From Cercis canadensis (Eukaryota > Streptophyta > Magnoliopsida > Fabales > Fabaceae), in contig QAOA01005518.1 of NCBI GenBank assembly GCA_003255065.1, positions 1 through 64,000 of the forward strand: a stretch of 64,000 nucleotides of DNA, in the 5' to 3' direction. Numbering within the stretch: position 1 is the first letter of the stretch; the number at the start of each line of letters is the position of its first letter. The notes beneath the pieces were generated by a model that worked only from the letters and a program-made list of their open reading frames with translations, searched no databases and had not been told where the DNA came from. Shown here piece by piece: positions 44,673 through 54,929 of the stretch. Both the position numbers and the translations under genes were made by a program.

Positions 44673-45097
44673 AATTTGAATCTGATTCTGGTTCTGGTTA
44701 TGATTTTGTGGCTTTAGAAGATGACTCTATAGGAGCAACCTAAGACTTCGTAAGAGTAGTCTTTGACCCCTGTATTTAATTGTATTTGCTGCAAATAACC
44801 GAAAGATGATACCTTGAGCTTCAAGGGAGTACATTTTCTGATTATATTACTGTAATTATATTCTATTTTCTATTTTGTTTTGCTTTAGTCTGTTTTTGTT
44901 TCTATTTTTGTTTTCTGTTTTTGCTTCTGTTTGTGTTTCTGTTTTCTATTTTTGCTTTAAATTTTTTATTTTCTAGTCTTGTTTTCAATCCTATTTTTGT
45001 TTTTGTTACTATTTTCTGTTGTTCATTTTATTTTCAATTTTCTGTTCTTGATGCCATTACTGCTTTCTCTTACCCCACATGCGTGCGGGAAGTTTAG

Positions 45098-45310
45098 TCA
45101 TTTCTTGGACATGCAGGTTTTTACCGGCGCTTCATCAGAGACTTCAGCAAGATAGCCATCTCACTGTCCAGCCTTCTGCAGAAATATGTGGAGTTTCTGT
45201 TTGATCAGAAGTGCAAGGAAGCTTTCAACCGCCGCAAGCCATTCTATGAGGGAGCTAAAGAGGACATTGTGGAGGAGGTTCACTTGCACGATGCAATCTA
45301 CCTCACCTGA
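45098..45310 (+). pseudogene. Athila pol relic (RT/RNase H junction)
   Basis: 70 codons: SFLGHAGFYRRFIRDFSKIA, then SLSSLLQKYVEF, FDQKCKEAFNR, ending HLHDAIYLT and TGA. GHAGFYRRFI.DFSKIA is the connection region after the RT palm in Ty3/gypsy elements, with Athila-like wording. After about 45238 the sequence no longer follows RNase H, so a deletion junction lies there. All catalytic motifs are gone. Confidence 0.8.
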
Positions 45311-46767
45311 TCAGGATATTTTTTTCTCTCTTTTATTTTACTTGTCCTTATCTGCTTGATTTTAATTGAGATATGTTGCTACTTTTTGAAGTTTTTACAT
45401 TGTAGACAATATAAAATTTAAGTGTATGGGAGGGATTTCTGTGTAGTTTAGTTGCTTTATTGTTTTGCTGTTTAGTTGATTAATTTTCTGTTTTGTGTCA
45501 CTTTGCTATTTTTTGTTTGATGCTCTTGCTATTTTTTCTATCTTTTGTTGTCATTTTTCTGTTTTAATTACCTTCCAATGATGTTTTAGAATTTGTAAAG
45601 CTGTAAGTTTAAAGTAATTACATTTCAAGGTTCATAGCATGATTGAATAACTTATTTTTCATCCTTAATTTCACATGCTTGGTTTTGGATGTTGAATTAG
45701 TGATTAAAGTTTGATAGATGCATTCCTTGTGAGATTTTGAGCCTTTTAATGGATGAATTTAGCATTTGTGCCATTCTTTTCTTTCTAGTGTGATTTTCAC
45801 TCATGAATTTTGATCACTCTAGAACTTGCTTTGATTCTTTTTAAAGTTGCATTTTCACTTGCATACATGAACATGATTGAGACATTCTTTCTTGATTTAG
45901 CTACTTTGCCAAATAGTCAACCTTGTATTATTTTCCTTTGATTACCCCCTTGAGTCTATTTGCCTATCTTTGGTTTTAGCTCATTATGTGTCTATATGAA
46001 AAAATCATGTTATTACCTTACCTTAGGAAATGAGAGAGCATTAGTTCATTATCTTGGAGGAACTCTTATGTTTATGAGTAATTAATAATGCAAATGTAGA
46101 GGTAGTGAAAATTATTGTGCAATGTGCAAAGTGAGATGTGAAAGAAAGAAAGAAAAAGAGCCAATTGGTTCAATCAAAAAAAAAATCAGAATTGTGAAAA
46201 AAGAAAGGAAAAGGAAGGAATATGTAAAAAGAAAAGAGAGTATGCCTTACATGTTTGGAAATTGGGAAAAGTTTCATGCTTGTTAATTGAATTCCTCCCC
46301 AATGCTCTTTTATTCTCTTAGGGTACTTAGCTTGTCATATCCATATTATTCTTACCCTTTACCTTGGCCCTATTTCAACCTTGGATAAAAGTTCTCTTGA
46401 TTTATGTATGCATTTGTTTGAGTAGTGGAAAAATAGAAGATAAGCAAGCCTATGGTAGTGCATTTCTTTATGAGTTTCATTGAGTGAAATACCTACTTTC
46501 TAAACACTTGAGAGATTAAGAATATATATTGTGAGAATCTATCATTCTTGACTCATGTTTTTCAATTGAAGTTATCTTAATTGTTGATTTTGGATGTGAA
46601 GAAATTTTATTTCATGAATGCTGTGACTTCCTTGAATTTTTAAGTGCTCTTCTTGTTTTTGAACTTATGCAATTCTTGAATATCATTGGGAATTTTTGAG
46701 TTAGTTTGTTTGTTTTTCCTCGTTTCTTAGTTTTGGAATTCTAATTTGCCCGAGACGTGCAAAAGCT

Positions 46768-46782
46768 AAGTATGAGGGAATT
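46768..46782 (+). promoter_or_regulatory. Polypurine tract of the Athila element
   Basis: AAGTATGAGGGAATT directly precedes the 3' LTR (TGATGAAC). Confidence 0.65.
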
Positions 46783-48208
46783 TGATGAACACATTTTTTA
46801 TACAGTAGTTAACCCTCATATTTAGCTTCTTAAACCTCTTTTGGGTCTATTTGATTGGGCTTGGGCCACATTTCATGAGTTTGGATCCAATTGGGCCTAA
46901 ATGTATTTTTCAGCAATACTGGGCATTTTATGCACTCTCTGTTTTTCATGCATAACTTGAGTTCTGGACATCTAATAATTTTAAATCTTACCTTGTAGGA
47001 AATCTAAGAGAAAGCTCTACCACTTTGATTCGGAGCTCCAAATCTAATTTGGATGTCTAGCTGGTCATATGCAGCCTTGAAGCTAGAGAAGACATGCTGT
47101 CGCAGGATCCTGACCCACATGCAGTGTTTGGACCATAACTTAAGCTGTATATATCATATGGACTTGAAACTAGTCCCATTGGAAAGCTAAGACGCATAGC
47201 TTCAATTGTTATGAAGACCGGTTAACCAAAATATATAGTTTAGTTGGTTTATTTCCTATCGAAATTGGCTGATGGTTCTAGAGACCTGTTGGGCACTTAA
47301 ATGGGCCTAACTTCTTCATTACAAGTCTAATTGAGCCCAAACCAAAGCCCAATGAAAGCTAAGGCCCATGGAAATAAGTGTGACCTAAGGGCAGTTTAGG
47401 TGTGCATGTATTTTTGGAGGTTTATATGCTCAAAAAGAGGCAGCCGAAATGGTATTAGGCATTAGGATATTTTAGACAGCTTTTCTTGTTTTCTTAGTCT
47501 TTAAGTTTTCTCTCTAGATATTTTGTAAACTTGGTTCCTCTTGTTAATGGAGGGCTGAATACTCAAATCAATCCAGGTTTTGGCTGTTCTGATTATTGAT
47601 TCTGAGATTATGCTTTGATTGTTATTCATTTAGTGGTTAATCTATTGCTTTGTTCCTCTAAAATATTCTGTTTGAATTGCTTAAATTCGGATTTAGATTT
47701 TCATATGTTGATTGCTTAATTACATGTGATAAAAGAGGAAATTAAAGGTTAATTAATGTTTCTAAACCTTTGGACGGATTAATTACCCTTGGCTAGATTC
47801 TGGACTTAGGTTAAACTAGATTTGAATGAGCGCTTAATTCATTTAGTCTTAGTTGAACCGAATTCTAGTTGCTTAACCAGTGGATATCCATAGAGCACTG
47901 AGAGGCTTCTTGATGTGTTTTAAAGGCCAAGAACTAGGTTAATAATTGAATGGATTCTCTGAAATCAATGATGGATTAAAATCAGAATCAGTTAGACTTG
48001 AATTGGTTGTTTTCCTTAAGATTTACCACTTATAATTAATTTTTGTTAATCACTTGAACAAAACAAAACCCCCTGTTTATATGTTTCTTAATATGATTCA
48101 CTACTTAGAGTAATCATTTGGTTCGACTTGGTGTTGCCTTATGCTACAAGTAGCTTTGGTAAACCGACTATAAATTTTACTAATTTAAGGAGCCTCGGCA
48201 GCTCATCA
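46783..48208 (+). repeat. 3' LTR of the Athila element
   Basis: 1426 bases, TGATGAACACAT to CGGCAGCTCATCA. Full-length reference for the family in this window. Confidence 0.9.
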
Positions 48209-48660
48209 GTGGGTAGCCCTAATGACTCCCTGGGGCGTAGCTTGTGCCAAGTTGGGCTGGGCGAGGCATGTCATGAAAGGATCATATTGTGTGTAGCTGG
48301 CTTGAGGTGTATAAAGGGAGGGCTATTGATAATTGGTGGGCGAGGGTGCTAATGTGGGTAAGGTTGAGGTGCCCTTAGGTAAAAGTGGTGTGTTGGATGG
48401 TGAAAGAAGGATAGGGCTGAGGCTATCTCGATCTCGGTAGTTTGGCTAGGCACCCATCGTCGGTGCTGCCACTCATGTTGTAAAGCTGCTTCTAGGTTGA
48501 AATATGTTCTCAAAGTTGTTGAGGATCAGCATCCTCTTGCTAGTTGTTATTGTTCCCTTGCAGGGTAGGACTATGTTGTAGTCACTAACGTGGTAGAGGA
48601 GATATATGGGCGTTGTTTTGGGTGTTTACCATGATTGTTGAAAATTGGGATCTAAATCGT
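48209..48660 (-). pseudogene. gag: Gag leader (5' part) of the minus-strand Tat element
   Basis: Between primer site and Athila insertion. A proline/serine-rich, frame-broken reading matching the low-complexity N-terminal gag region of the plus-strand Tat element. It ends at the Athila target duplication GTGGG. Weak as coding sequence on its own; assigned by position. Confidence 0.5.
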
Positions 48661-48678
48661 TCCCACAGACGGTGCCAA
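48661..48678 (-). promoter_or_regulatory. Primer binding site of the minus-strand Tat element
   Basis: The minus strand reads TGGCACCGTCTGTGGGAA, two bases inside the LTR at 48681. One base differs from the plus-strand Tat site TGGCGCCGTCTGTGGGAA. Confidence 0.85.
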
Positions 48679-48680
48679 TT

Positions 48681-48962
48681 GTTGATGCCAGAAATGTCTG
48701 AACTAGATGTACCTACAAGAAGTCAAGCTCGGTAGTGGGCCGTTGATGACTCTCCTATGCTTAAGTTAGAAAGGGTGATAAGATAGATAATCTAGTCTAA
48801 GTATAGTTATGACCAACAAGTTATATTTTAGACTACATTGTCCACATATTTATAGTAGTTGTCGAGTTGAGTTGGTGGCGCTTTGTCCCTGCTGAATATG
48901 CGGTGCCTTGCCAGAATGATGGGCTTGGAGTTCGACCTGGCCTTTTGGGTAGGTTCTCATCA
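48681..48962 (-). repeat. 5' LTR of the minus-strand Tat element
   Basis: 282 bases, plus-strand reading TGTTGATGCCAGAAATG...GGTTCTCATCA, followed by the TSD AAGTT. Confidence 0.9.
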
Positions 48963-50547
48963 AAGTTGATTGTTTTTCTGTCATTTTGGGGCCGTCAGTT
49001 TTCTCTACCCTCGATTTCTATTTTCTAAATGAAGCTACAAAGTTCCAATTTGAGTCATTCTTGCTTTGTTAGAACCAAGAAGCATGTTTCTCTTATGTAT
49101 AAAAATTTCACGGCCAGATTCTTTTTCCCCTGCTCTCAGTTTTTCTTTGAATTTGATTATTTTTCTGTTATTTCGGGTCTGTCAGTCTTCTCTGGCAACG
49201 ATCGGTTTTTATTTTCTAGGTAGAGCTATAGAGCTTCGATTTGAATTATTTTTTATTTTTTCGAACCAGGAGACATTTTCTTCCTGTGTATAAAAATTTT
49301 AAAACCAAATTCATTTTTCCCTGTTCCCAGTTTTTATTTAAAATTGGTCTTTTTCTGGCACTGTTAGGTTGTCAGTCATCTCTTGCAACATTCAATTTTT
49401 TTTTTTTGTCTAATTTAAGTTATAAACTCCGTTTTAAATGATTCTTATCTTGTTAGAACTAGGAGATGTGTTTTTTTGTTATATAAAAATTTCAAATTAA
49501 AATTTCTTAGCATGCATTCCTAGTTTTTGTCTAAAGTTGGCCCTACTTTTTGCTCTATCATGAGATTCTTTTCAACATTGTTTTTCCTACTTTGGGTATT
49601 GTTTTAAGACTATTTTGCTTCTGTTTTTTTGCTGTCCGAGGCATTTTTGAAGGTTAATTGGGAATTGTGTTAAATTTTGTTATACATAATTGTCTTGCAT
49701 TGTTTTGAAGTATTTTCATGTGTCACTTTGCTTTGCTTGTTAGTAGATCCTTTTAATTGTCCATGCTTGAACAATTTCTTACATGTTTCCTTAATTAATG
49801 ATTTTTTTTTCTTGGCCTTATGAGATCATTTAATAATTGTGGCCAATAATGTTTGTGAGTTGAGTTGAGTTGTAAGTGATGACAAGCTAATTAAAGGCTC
49901 GATCATGAAGCGAGGCGAAGTTAAAGATGAGAAGACTTTACTTTTGTTTTATGTAGCCATTTAAATTCTCATATTATAATTTATAAACTCATGCATTGCA
50001 CTGCATATAAAATATATATATTTGTGTCGCATAGTATTCGTAGGTCCTTTCACTTATCATGGTAGGATAGGGCAAGTCAATCTTATATGTGATGCGTTTC
50101 TCTTTTTGACCTAGATAAAGGTAGTACCACCCCGAACGGTCGCTTTATGCGATGAAAGAGTGAAAGGATTTAGGTTTTGGTAGAGAAATCATGCACTGCA
50201 TGTTTAAATTCTCTGTCTTTATTTTTGTCAGATATTCCTGTAATACATGTATTATTTTGGAGTAAATAAAATATATTTTTTGTCATATTTATGTTCGCAC
50301 AATAAATTTCGAGTAACCATATTTCAGATGGATATTGTAGGGTGTCTAACACCATCCCTATACATAAATTGACTCCTAAACCCTCTTTGGCTCGCAGACC
50401 ATTTTTTAAAATTCAAAAGGGGTTTTCCAACTGTTTTCAATATTCTTAATACAATTGGTGATGACTCCAAATTTTCTTTCGAAAACTAATATTTTAAAAA
50501 GTTTGACATTCACTTCGTAGCGACATTTGGTTATGTTGTGACAGGTC

Positions 50548-51435
50548 CATCAAAAAGTTGTTCAAAGAGGTTTTCATTTAGAGTGATATCAACATTAGCC
50601 ACATATTATTTTAAATAAATGCTACCAAAAATCACACCTTCAAGAAGTTGAAGGTTAGCATAGAATAACTTTACTAGTTGTGGCAGAACTAGTTCTTCAA
50701 TTTCCAGAAGCTGCTTCCAACATATTGCAGCAACTACTTCATCTATGGCCTTGGTGGTCTTAGTATGCTTTGCCTACTTCACAACAAAACTTGGTACCAC
50801 TTTTCTCAGGGAGAATTTTTTCTGGAAATACTTCTTAATCTCTTTGGATTAGAAAATATTTCGTGGAGCTCGAGGTGGAGCAAGCTTGGGCACTGGAACT
50901 TGTTTGCGTGTTGTCATCTTGGTTTTTACTGGTCTTGTTGTACTAGTTTCAGTGGTAATGACCTCTGGTCTGACAGGAGAAGCAAGGGGAGACGAATGAT
51001 GAACCTTTGGGTTTTCTAGAACTGGGGTTTCCACTGGTTCATGCCAACCCAAATAAAGAATTACAGGTGGTCCATCTAGAAGCTTGAAGCCTCCAATAGA
51101 CTTGAGAGGAATCAATTCTTCTTCCTCTTGATTTGGTTTTGATTGAGCTTCATGTGGTTCAGCCATGAAAGTATCTTTATCTTCATGCATGGGCTCCTTG
51201 CCCTTAGCACTTGAGCCACCAACCTTGGTTATCTGCATGGCTTGCTGGAAAGAATCAATAATATATTTTGAGGAAGAGGATTCTGAAACCGCCATTGTTG
51301 TTTCAGGAGTGTTGCTAGAAGTCTCTCTACCTTTTGGACCTATTCGTTGAGAGCGTTTGAGCTTGTTTTCAAATCTCAAGGTTGCAACGGTTTGCTTTAT
51401 GCACAGGTTTAAGGCGGTTTATAGGTTGGATTGAG
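50548..51435 (-). pseudogene. Extra 3' ORF of the SIRE-type Copia element, N-terminal half
   Basis: The minus-strand frame is open from about 51435 with no ATG in the intact part. It reads FENKLKRSQRIGPKG, SSSKYIIDSFQQAMQITKV, EEEELIPLKSIGGFKLLDGP, VRPEVITTETSTTRPVKTKM, then, after a stop at 50849, TKAIDEVVAAICWKQLLEIE, ELVLPQLVKLFYANLQLLEG, VDITLNENLFEQLFDGP. The last part aligns with KMGWSAMLQLDELVLSKVIR... in the plus-strand copy. It is cut at DGP by the Ogre-like LTR and resumes at 29733. The N-terminal part is low-complexity and Pro/Glu/Lys-rich, with no signal peptide seen. Confidence 0.68.
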
Positions 51436-51965
51436 AACTGCTTTAGGGAGGTTGCAAGAATTTAGGAATAAGGGAGCTTGGTAATGTAGGAATTATGCGA
51501 GAAATTAGTGATTTCTTCATATTGGTTTAGGAAAGAGGATGAAGGTGGTAATTGAAGGGTCAGCTAGTTGTACGCACCATTTTGCACAAGCGGGAAAAAG
51601 GAGAATTTAATGAAACGGGGTGAAATGGGGCATTTTAGACTATTGGATTTGAGAAATGTGGAGACCTATCAAAAAGATGCCCAAACTGATTTTAAACAAT
51701 ATCCAGCTTTACTAGATGGATCATAGAGCATTTAAACACAAGACCCAACTTGATTTTTACCCAACTCCCATTAGTAACCAATTTTTTGACAAACAGGCTC
51801 AGAGAATACAAGAACTAGCTTGCAAATCAACTTTGTCACTAAAATGAACATAGTCTCAACAAACTTGTTAGCTCATAGATTTATATTAATTTAAAATAAC
51901 CTTTTAGTCCTCAATGTTATGCATGATTATGATATGTCATGAATATGTAGCATTCATAAAAAATT

Positions 51966-53129
51966 CTAGGACAAACTCATCATCCCAAGTTCATCCCATA
52001 GATAACAGAACCTTTCTTCTACCAATGTCTTAGTGAAGATATCAGCAAGTTGTTCTTCAGTATTGATAAAAGCTAGTTCAATGCCACATTTTAGGACATG
52101 ATCTCGAAGGAAATGGTGCTTGATATCTATATGTTTTGTTCTAGAATACTAAATAGGATTTTTGGAAATATTTCTAGCACTGATATTATCACATAACACT
52201 GAAATTTTGGTTAGAGATATACCATAATCAACAAGTTGTTGCTTTATCCAAAGAACTCTAGAGCAATAATTTCTACCTGCCATATATTCAACTTCTGCAG
52301 TTGATTGAGATACAACATGCTACTTCTTGCATTGCCAAGATACTAGAGCATTTCCCAATAATTGACATCCTCTACTGGTACTCTTTCAATTGATGCAACA
52401 ACCAGCATAATCTGAATTTGTGTATGCAATCAACTCAAAAGAACCAATTTTGTTGAACCATATTCCCATATTAGAAGTAGCTGCCAAGTATCTAAAAATT
52501 CTTTTTATAGCTATAAGAAGTAGCACATGAGCATATGTTGAACATAATATCTGGTTTGCTGGTAGTGAGATAGAGCAGAGAACCGATCATGGCTCTGTAC
52601 TTGTTCTCACAAACTAGTTTTTCCTTCTCATGCAAATCCAATTTTGTAGATGGACTCATAGGAATAGCTATTCCTTTTGAATTTCTCATACCAAACTTCT
52701 TTAATAGATCCTTTGTGTACTTGGATTGGTTGAGGAATATGCCATCAGAAGCTTGCTTTACTTGAAATCCAAGAAATAATGTTAATTCTATCATCATACT
52801 AATTTCAAATTCTCCTTTCACAAGCTTCTCAAAACCCTTGCACAACAACTCATTAGTAGATCCAAAAATGATATCATCAACATAAATTTGTATTATGAGA
52901 ATGTCATGCTTAATATGCTTTGTGAAAAGAATAATATCCACATTTTATATTTTAAAACTATTTTACAAAAGAAACTCACTAAGTCTATCATACCAAGCTC
53001 TTGGAGCTTGTTTGAGACCATAAAGAGCTTATAAACATGGTTAGTATACTCTAAGTTTTCAAAAGTGGAAGGTTGCATTACATATACTTTCTCACTAATA
53101 AAACCATTTAAGAAAGCACTCTTCACATC
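51966..53129 (-). pseudogene. Copia RT and RNase H (SIRE type), minus strand
   Basis: Pol C-terminal region. RT: KSAFLNGFISEKVYVMQP at the upstream edge, then the catalytic IYVDDIIFGSTNELLCKGFE, FLGFQVKQASDGIFLNQSKY, and MIGSLLYLTTSKPDIMFNIC. RNase H: NALVSWQCKKQHVVSQSTAE, IKQQLVDYGISLTKISVLCD, YSRTKHIDIKHHFLRDHVLK, ADIFTKTLVEERFCYLWDEL, and stop at 51966-51968. YVDD and the first RNase H acidic residues remain. Breaks: a frameshift near 52940, a stop at 52492, and TAG replacing the Gln of NPIQ(Y/H)SRTKH. Upstream RT, integrase and gag are missing because a gypsy LTR starts at 53130. Confidence 0.92.
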
Positions 53130-53944
53130 TGATGAGAATCAAGGAAGCACCATTAAGACTCCAAATGAGCCATGTCAAGAAAAGAAGATGCAAACGGCTT
53201 CTTGAGGGTTGTTTGAGAAGATTAAGGCTCAAGGATCAAGCCTAGATGGAAGACAAGGGGTGTGTGCTCAATTAGGGTTATGGAAGACCCAAATGTTAAA
53301 AAAAGAAAGGACTTAGGCACCCTAGTGCCCTCCACAGGTGCCTAGGTGCCCAAGCAACAGAAGAGGGGCAGAGGTAGAGCACCCTAGCGCTCCATGGCCA
53401 GCGCTTGGAGATTTTTCCTCTTGCACACATTTTGGTTTCCTTGTCTGAATGGGCTCTGAATTTAGTTCTTTTTGGGCCCAATTTTTAATGTAATTCATAT
53501 ATGTTTATTTCCTTTCTAGTTAGTGAACTTCCTAAGGTTTTGAGCCTTGTTTATTGGACTTAAGTCTTTTTATCCATTTTGGGTAATTAGGTTTGTTTTG
53601 GCTTTAAAGGGAGACAATTTCCCTTATGATAGTCATAATTCAGAATTTGGTGAAAAGTTGAGAGGTTTTCTCCTTTCTTAGTTCTTTTGAAGGACTCTTA
53701 GAATTTATCAAGAATCCTAAGTTCTTGTGACGTTCAATCCAAGACTTATCACTCAACCCCTATCCCCTCTTGAGTGTGGCATGTATATTCTTCCCGGATA
53801 CCTTTGGTTCCTACTTTGCTAAGTGACGGGTCAAGGTGCTATTTGTTTTGATTTTTATTTAGAAATTTTTTTGGACGTTCTTGGGCGTTTGAATCTTTCC
53901 TAATTGTTGTTGGGTCTCAAGTCAAGTCCGAGAGGTTTGCATCA
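53130..53944 (+). repeat. 5' LTR of the deleted gypsy element
   Basis: 815 bases, TGATGAGAATCAAGG to GAGGTTTGCATCA. Contains repeated GCGCC/AGCGCT-type motifs (CACCCTAGCGCTCC) near 53380. Confidence 0.88.
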
Positions 53945-53946
53945 TT

Positions 53947-53960
53947 TGGTATAAGAGCTT
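53947..53960 (+). promoter_or_regulatory. Primer binding site (initiator tRNA-Met type)
   Basis: TGGTATAAGAGCTT, one base from the usual TGGTATCAGAGC, two bases after the LTR. Confidence 0.85.
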
Positions 53961-54929
53961 GTGGTTCTAATCAAGGTTTGATTATCCGTTTTCTATTTCT
54001 AATTTTTTTTCATTTTCCATCTTTCTTTGCTGTTCTAGTGTTGTTCTTAATTGTTGTTCATAGTTTCTTCTTGTTCTTACTTTTGATTTGCTGGAAAAAA
54101 TTTATAGGCATATTTTCAGTTAATTCCATTTGTGTCCCTATAACTGCCCATAAGGTGTTGTTTAGGTGTGTTCCATTTCTAATTTTTATGATTTTTCCAT
54201 GCTAAATGCGATTTTTGAGCTGCTAACCCGTCTAGATCATCAATTGAACTTGTATAAACAATGATTAAAACAATAGTATAAAAAAAGTTCTGGGCAAACT
54301 ATGAACACTTAAAATGTTATTGGAAAAAATATTTAGAAATTCGTATACATTTTTTTTTTTTCTGAAATAGATGCAAAACTATGAAATTAAGTGTTTTTTT
54401 AAGTTGTTTTATGCTTCATAGCATAGTCTTGAGTTGAGATAGCTTCATTTTTCTCAAATTGTGTTTGATTTTGTTGGATTAACTTAGAAATAGGGAAAAT
54501 TCTATTGCCTTATTGCTTGAATTGCCAAGTGCCTTGTAAACCAAAAAATTCCTTTGTTTGTATCCTTTTTGGCGTGAGTCCCTTTATTCTTGTCTTTTAT
54601 TTTTATTTCCTTGCTATTGTTTTGTTTTGTACTTGAATTATTTTTTCTATTTTTGAATTCCTTTGTGTTATGTCACACTTTTCATTCTAGTGGTGAGTGA
54701 TTTGTTGTGAAGTTTGTCATAAAAGGCTATGCTCTTGGTTTATTTATTAGTTCAATAAAGAACTAAATAAAGGGAATTAAGAGTGAAAAGAGGCAAGAGT
54801 GTGAGATCATTAGAGAGTAAGAGCCACTAGTGAGTCAAACACAAATGTGAGTGACATTGTTGGAGAGCAAACACGTGAGGGAGTGGTGAGGTTATCTAGC
54901 TAACATTCTTTTTCAATATTTAAAACACC
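53961..54929 (+). other. Leader of the deleted gypsy element
   Basis: About 970 bases, T-rich, no sustained frame, between primer site and gag. Confidence 0.55.

Larger units (their letters stand above)
43321..48208 (+). mobile_element. Athila-type Ty3/gypsy element, internally deleted
   Basis: LTRs at 43321-44672 and 46783-48208; flanks ATGGG (43316-43320) and GTGGG (48209-48213) match at 4 of 5. The internal region is only about 2.1 kb and holds one pol relic (45098-45310), a T/TTTTTGTTTCTG-rich stretch (44860-45060) and a polypurine tract (46768-46782). The 5' LTR lacks its last 75 bases and there is no primer site, so one deletion removed the LTR end, leader, gag and most of pol. The RT-type motif and LTR size suggest Athila. 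Its insertion point lies inside gag of the minus-strand Tat element. Confidence 0.83.
40216..48962 (-). mobile_element. Second Tat-lineage element, minus strand, pol deleted
   Basis: LTRs at 48681-48962 (5') and 40216-40498 (3'), with a perfect TSD AAGTT (40211-40215 and 48963-48967). In minus-strand order: primer site (48678-48661), gag (48660-48209, resuming 43320 to about 42340), protease (42331-41651), then no RT/RNase H/integrase, then a plus-strand antisense coiled-coil frame (about 40700-41340). The arrangement and gag type match the element at 10394-21305. Split by an Athila element at 43321-48208. The outer end of the 3' LTR reads TATTTATGCC where the 5' LTR has TGTTGATGCC. Confidence 0.85.
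29734..50542 (+). mobile_element. Non-autonomous Ogre/Tat-like Ty3/gypsy element with long LTRs
   Basis: 5' LTR 29734-32450, primer site 32454, gag 33622-35953, two tandem-repeat arrays, polypurine tract 39102-39117, and 3' LTR 39118-50542 (interrupted by 40216-48962). LTRs of about 2.7 kb, the TGGTGACTCC-type primer site, the gag type and the 3' tandem repeats all point to the Ogre/Tat group. No RT, RNase H or integrase motif was found between 35954 and 37825, so pol is deleted. Flanks TGTCC (29729-29733) and GGTCC (50543-50547) match at 4 of 5, and joining them restores continuity of the host Copia ORF. The 5' LTR lacks about 22 bases at its start compared with the 3' LTR. Confidence 0.82.
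39118..50542 (+). repeat. 3' LTR of the Ogre-like element (interrupted)
   Basis: Two pieces, 39118-40215 and 48968-50542, add to about 2.67 kb and align in order with the 5' LTR. The interruption at 40216-48962 is flanked by AAGTT on both sides. The joined sequence (TTTGAAGTTGATTGTTTTTC) is identical to the 5' LTR at the same point, proving the nesting order. Ends GTTGTGACA at 50542. Confidence 0.85.
26880..53129 (-). mobile_element. SIRE-type Copia retrotransposon, minus strand, 5' part missing
   Basis: Pieces in minus-strand order: RT (53129 down), RNase H (to 51966), spacer, extra 3' ORF (about 51435 to 50548, resuming 29733 to about 28900), polypurine tract (28180-28167) and 3' LTR (28166-26880). 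A 20.8-kb Ogre-like element splits the extra ORF, and the remaining halves align to the uninterrupted order of the plus-strand copy at 59957-63722. Upstream pol, gag and the 5' LTR are absent: the RT reading ends at 53129, where a gypsy LTR begins. An extra ORF after pol is typical of the SIRE/Maximus lineage. Confidence 0.8.

Noticed and set aside
50849-51379. Extra Copia ORF called as a retroviral envelope
   Set aside because: Position fits the env-like ORF of SIRE, but no signal peptide, transmembrane helix or cleavage motif can be seen; described only as an extra ORF.
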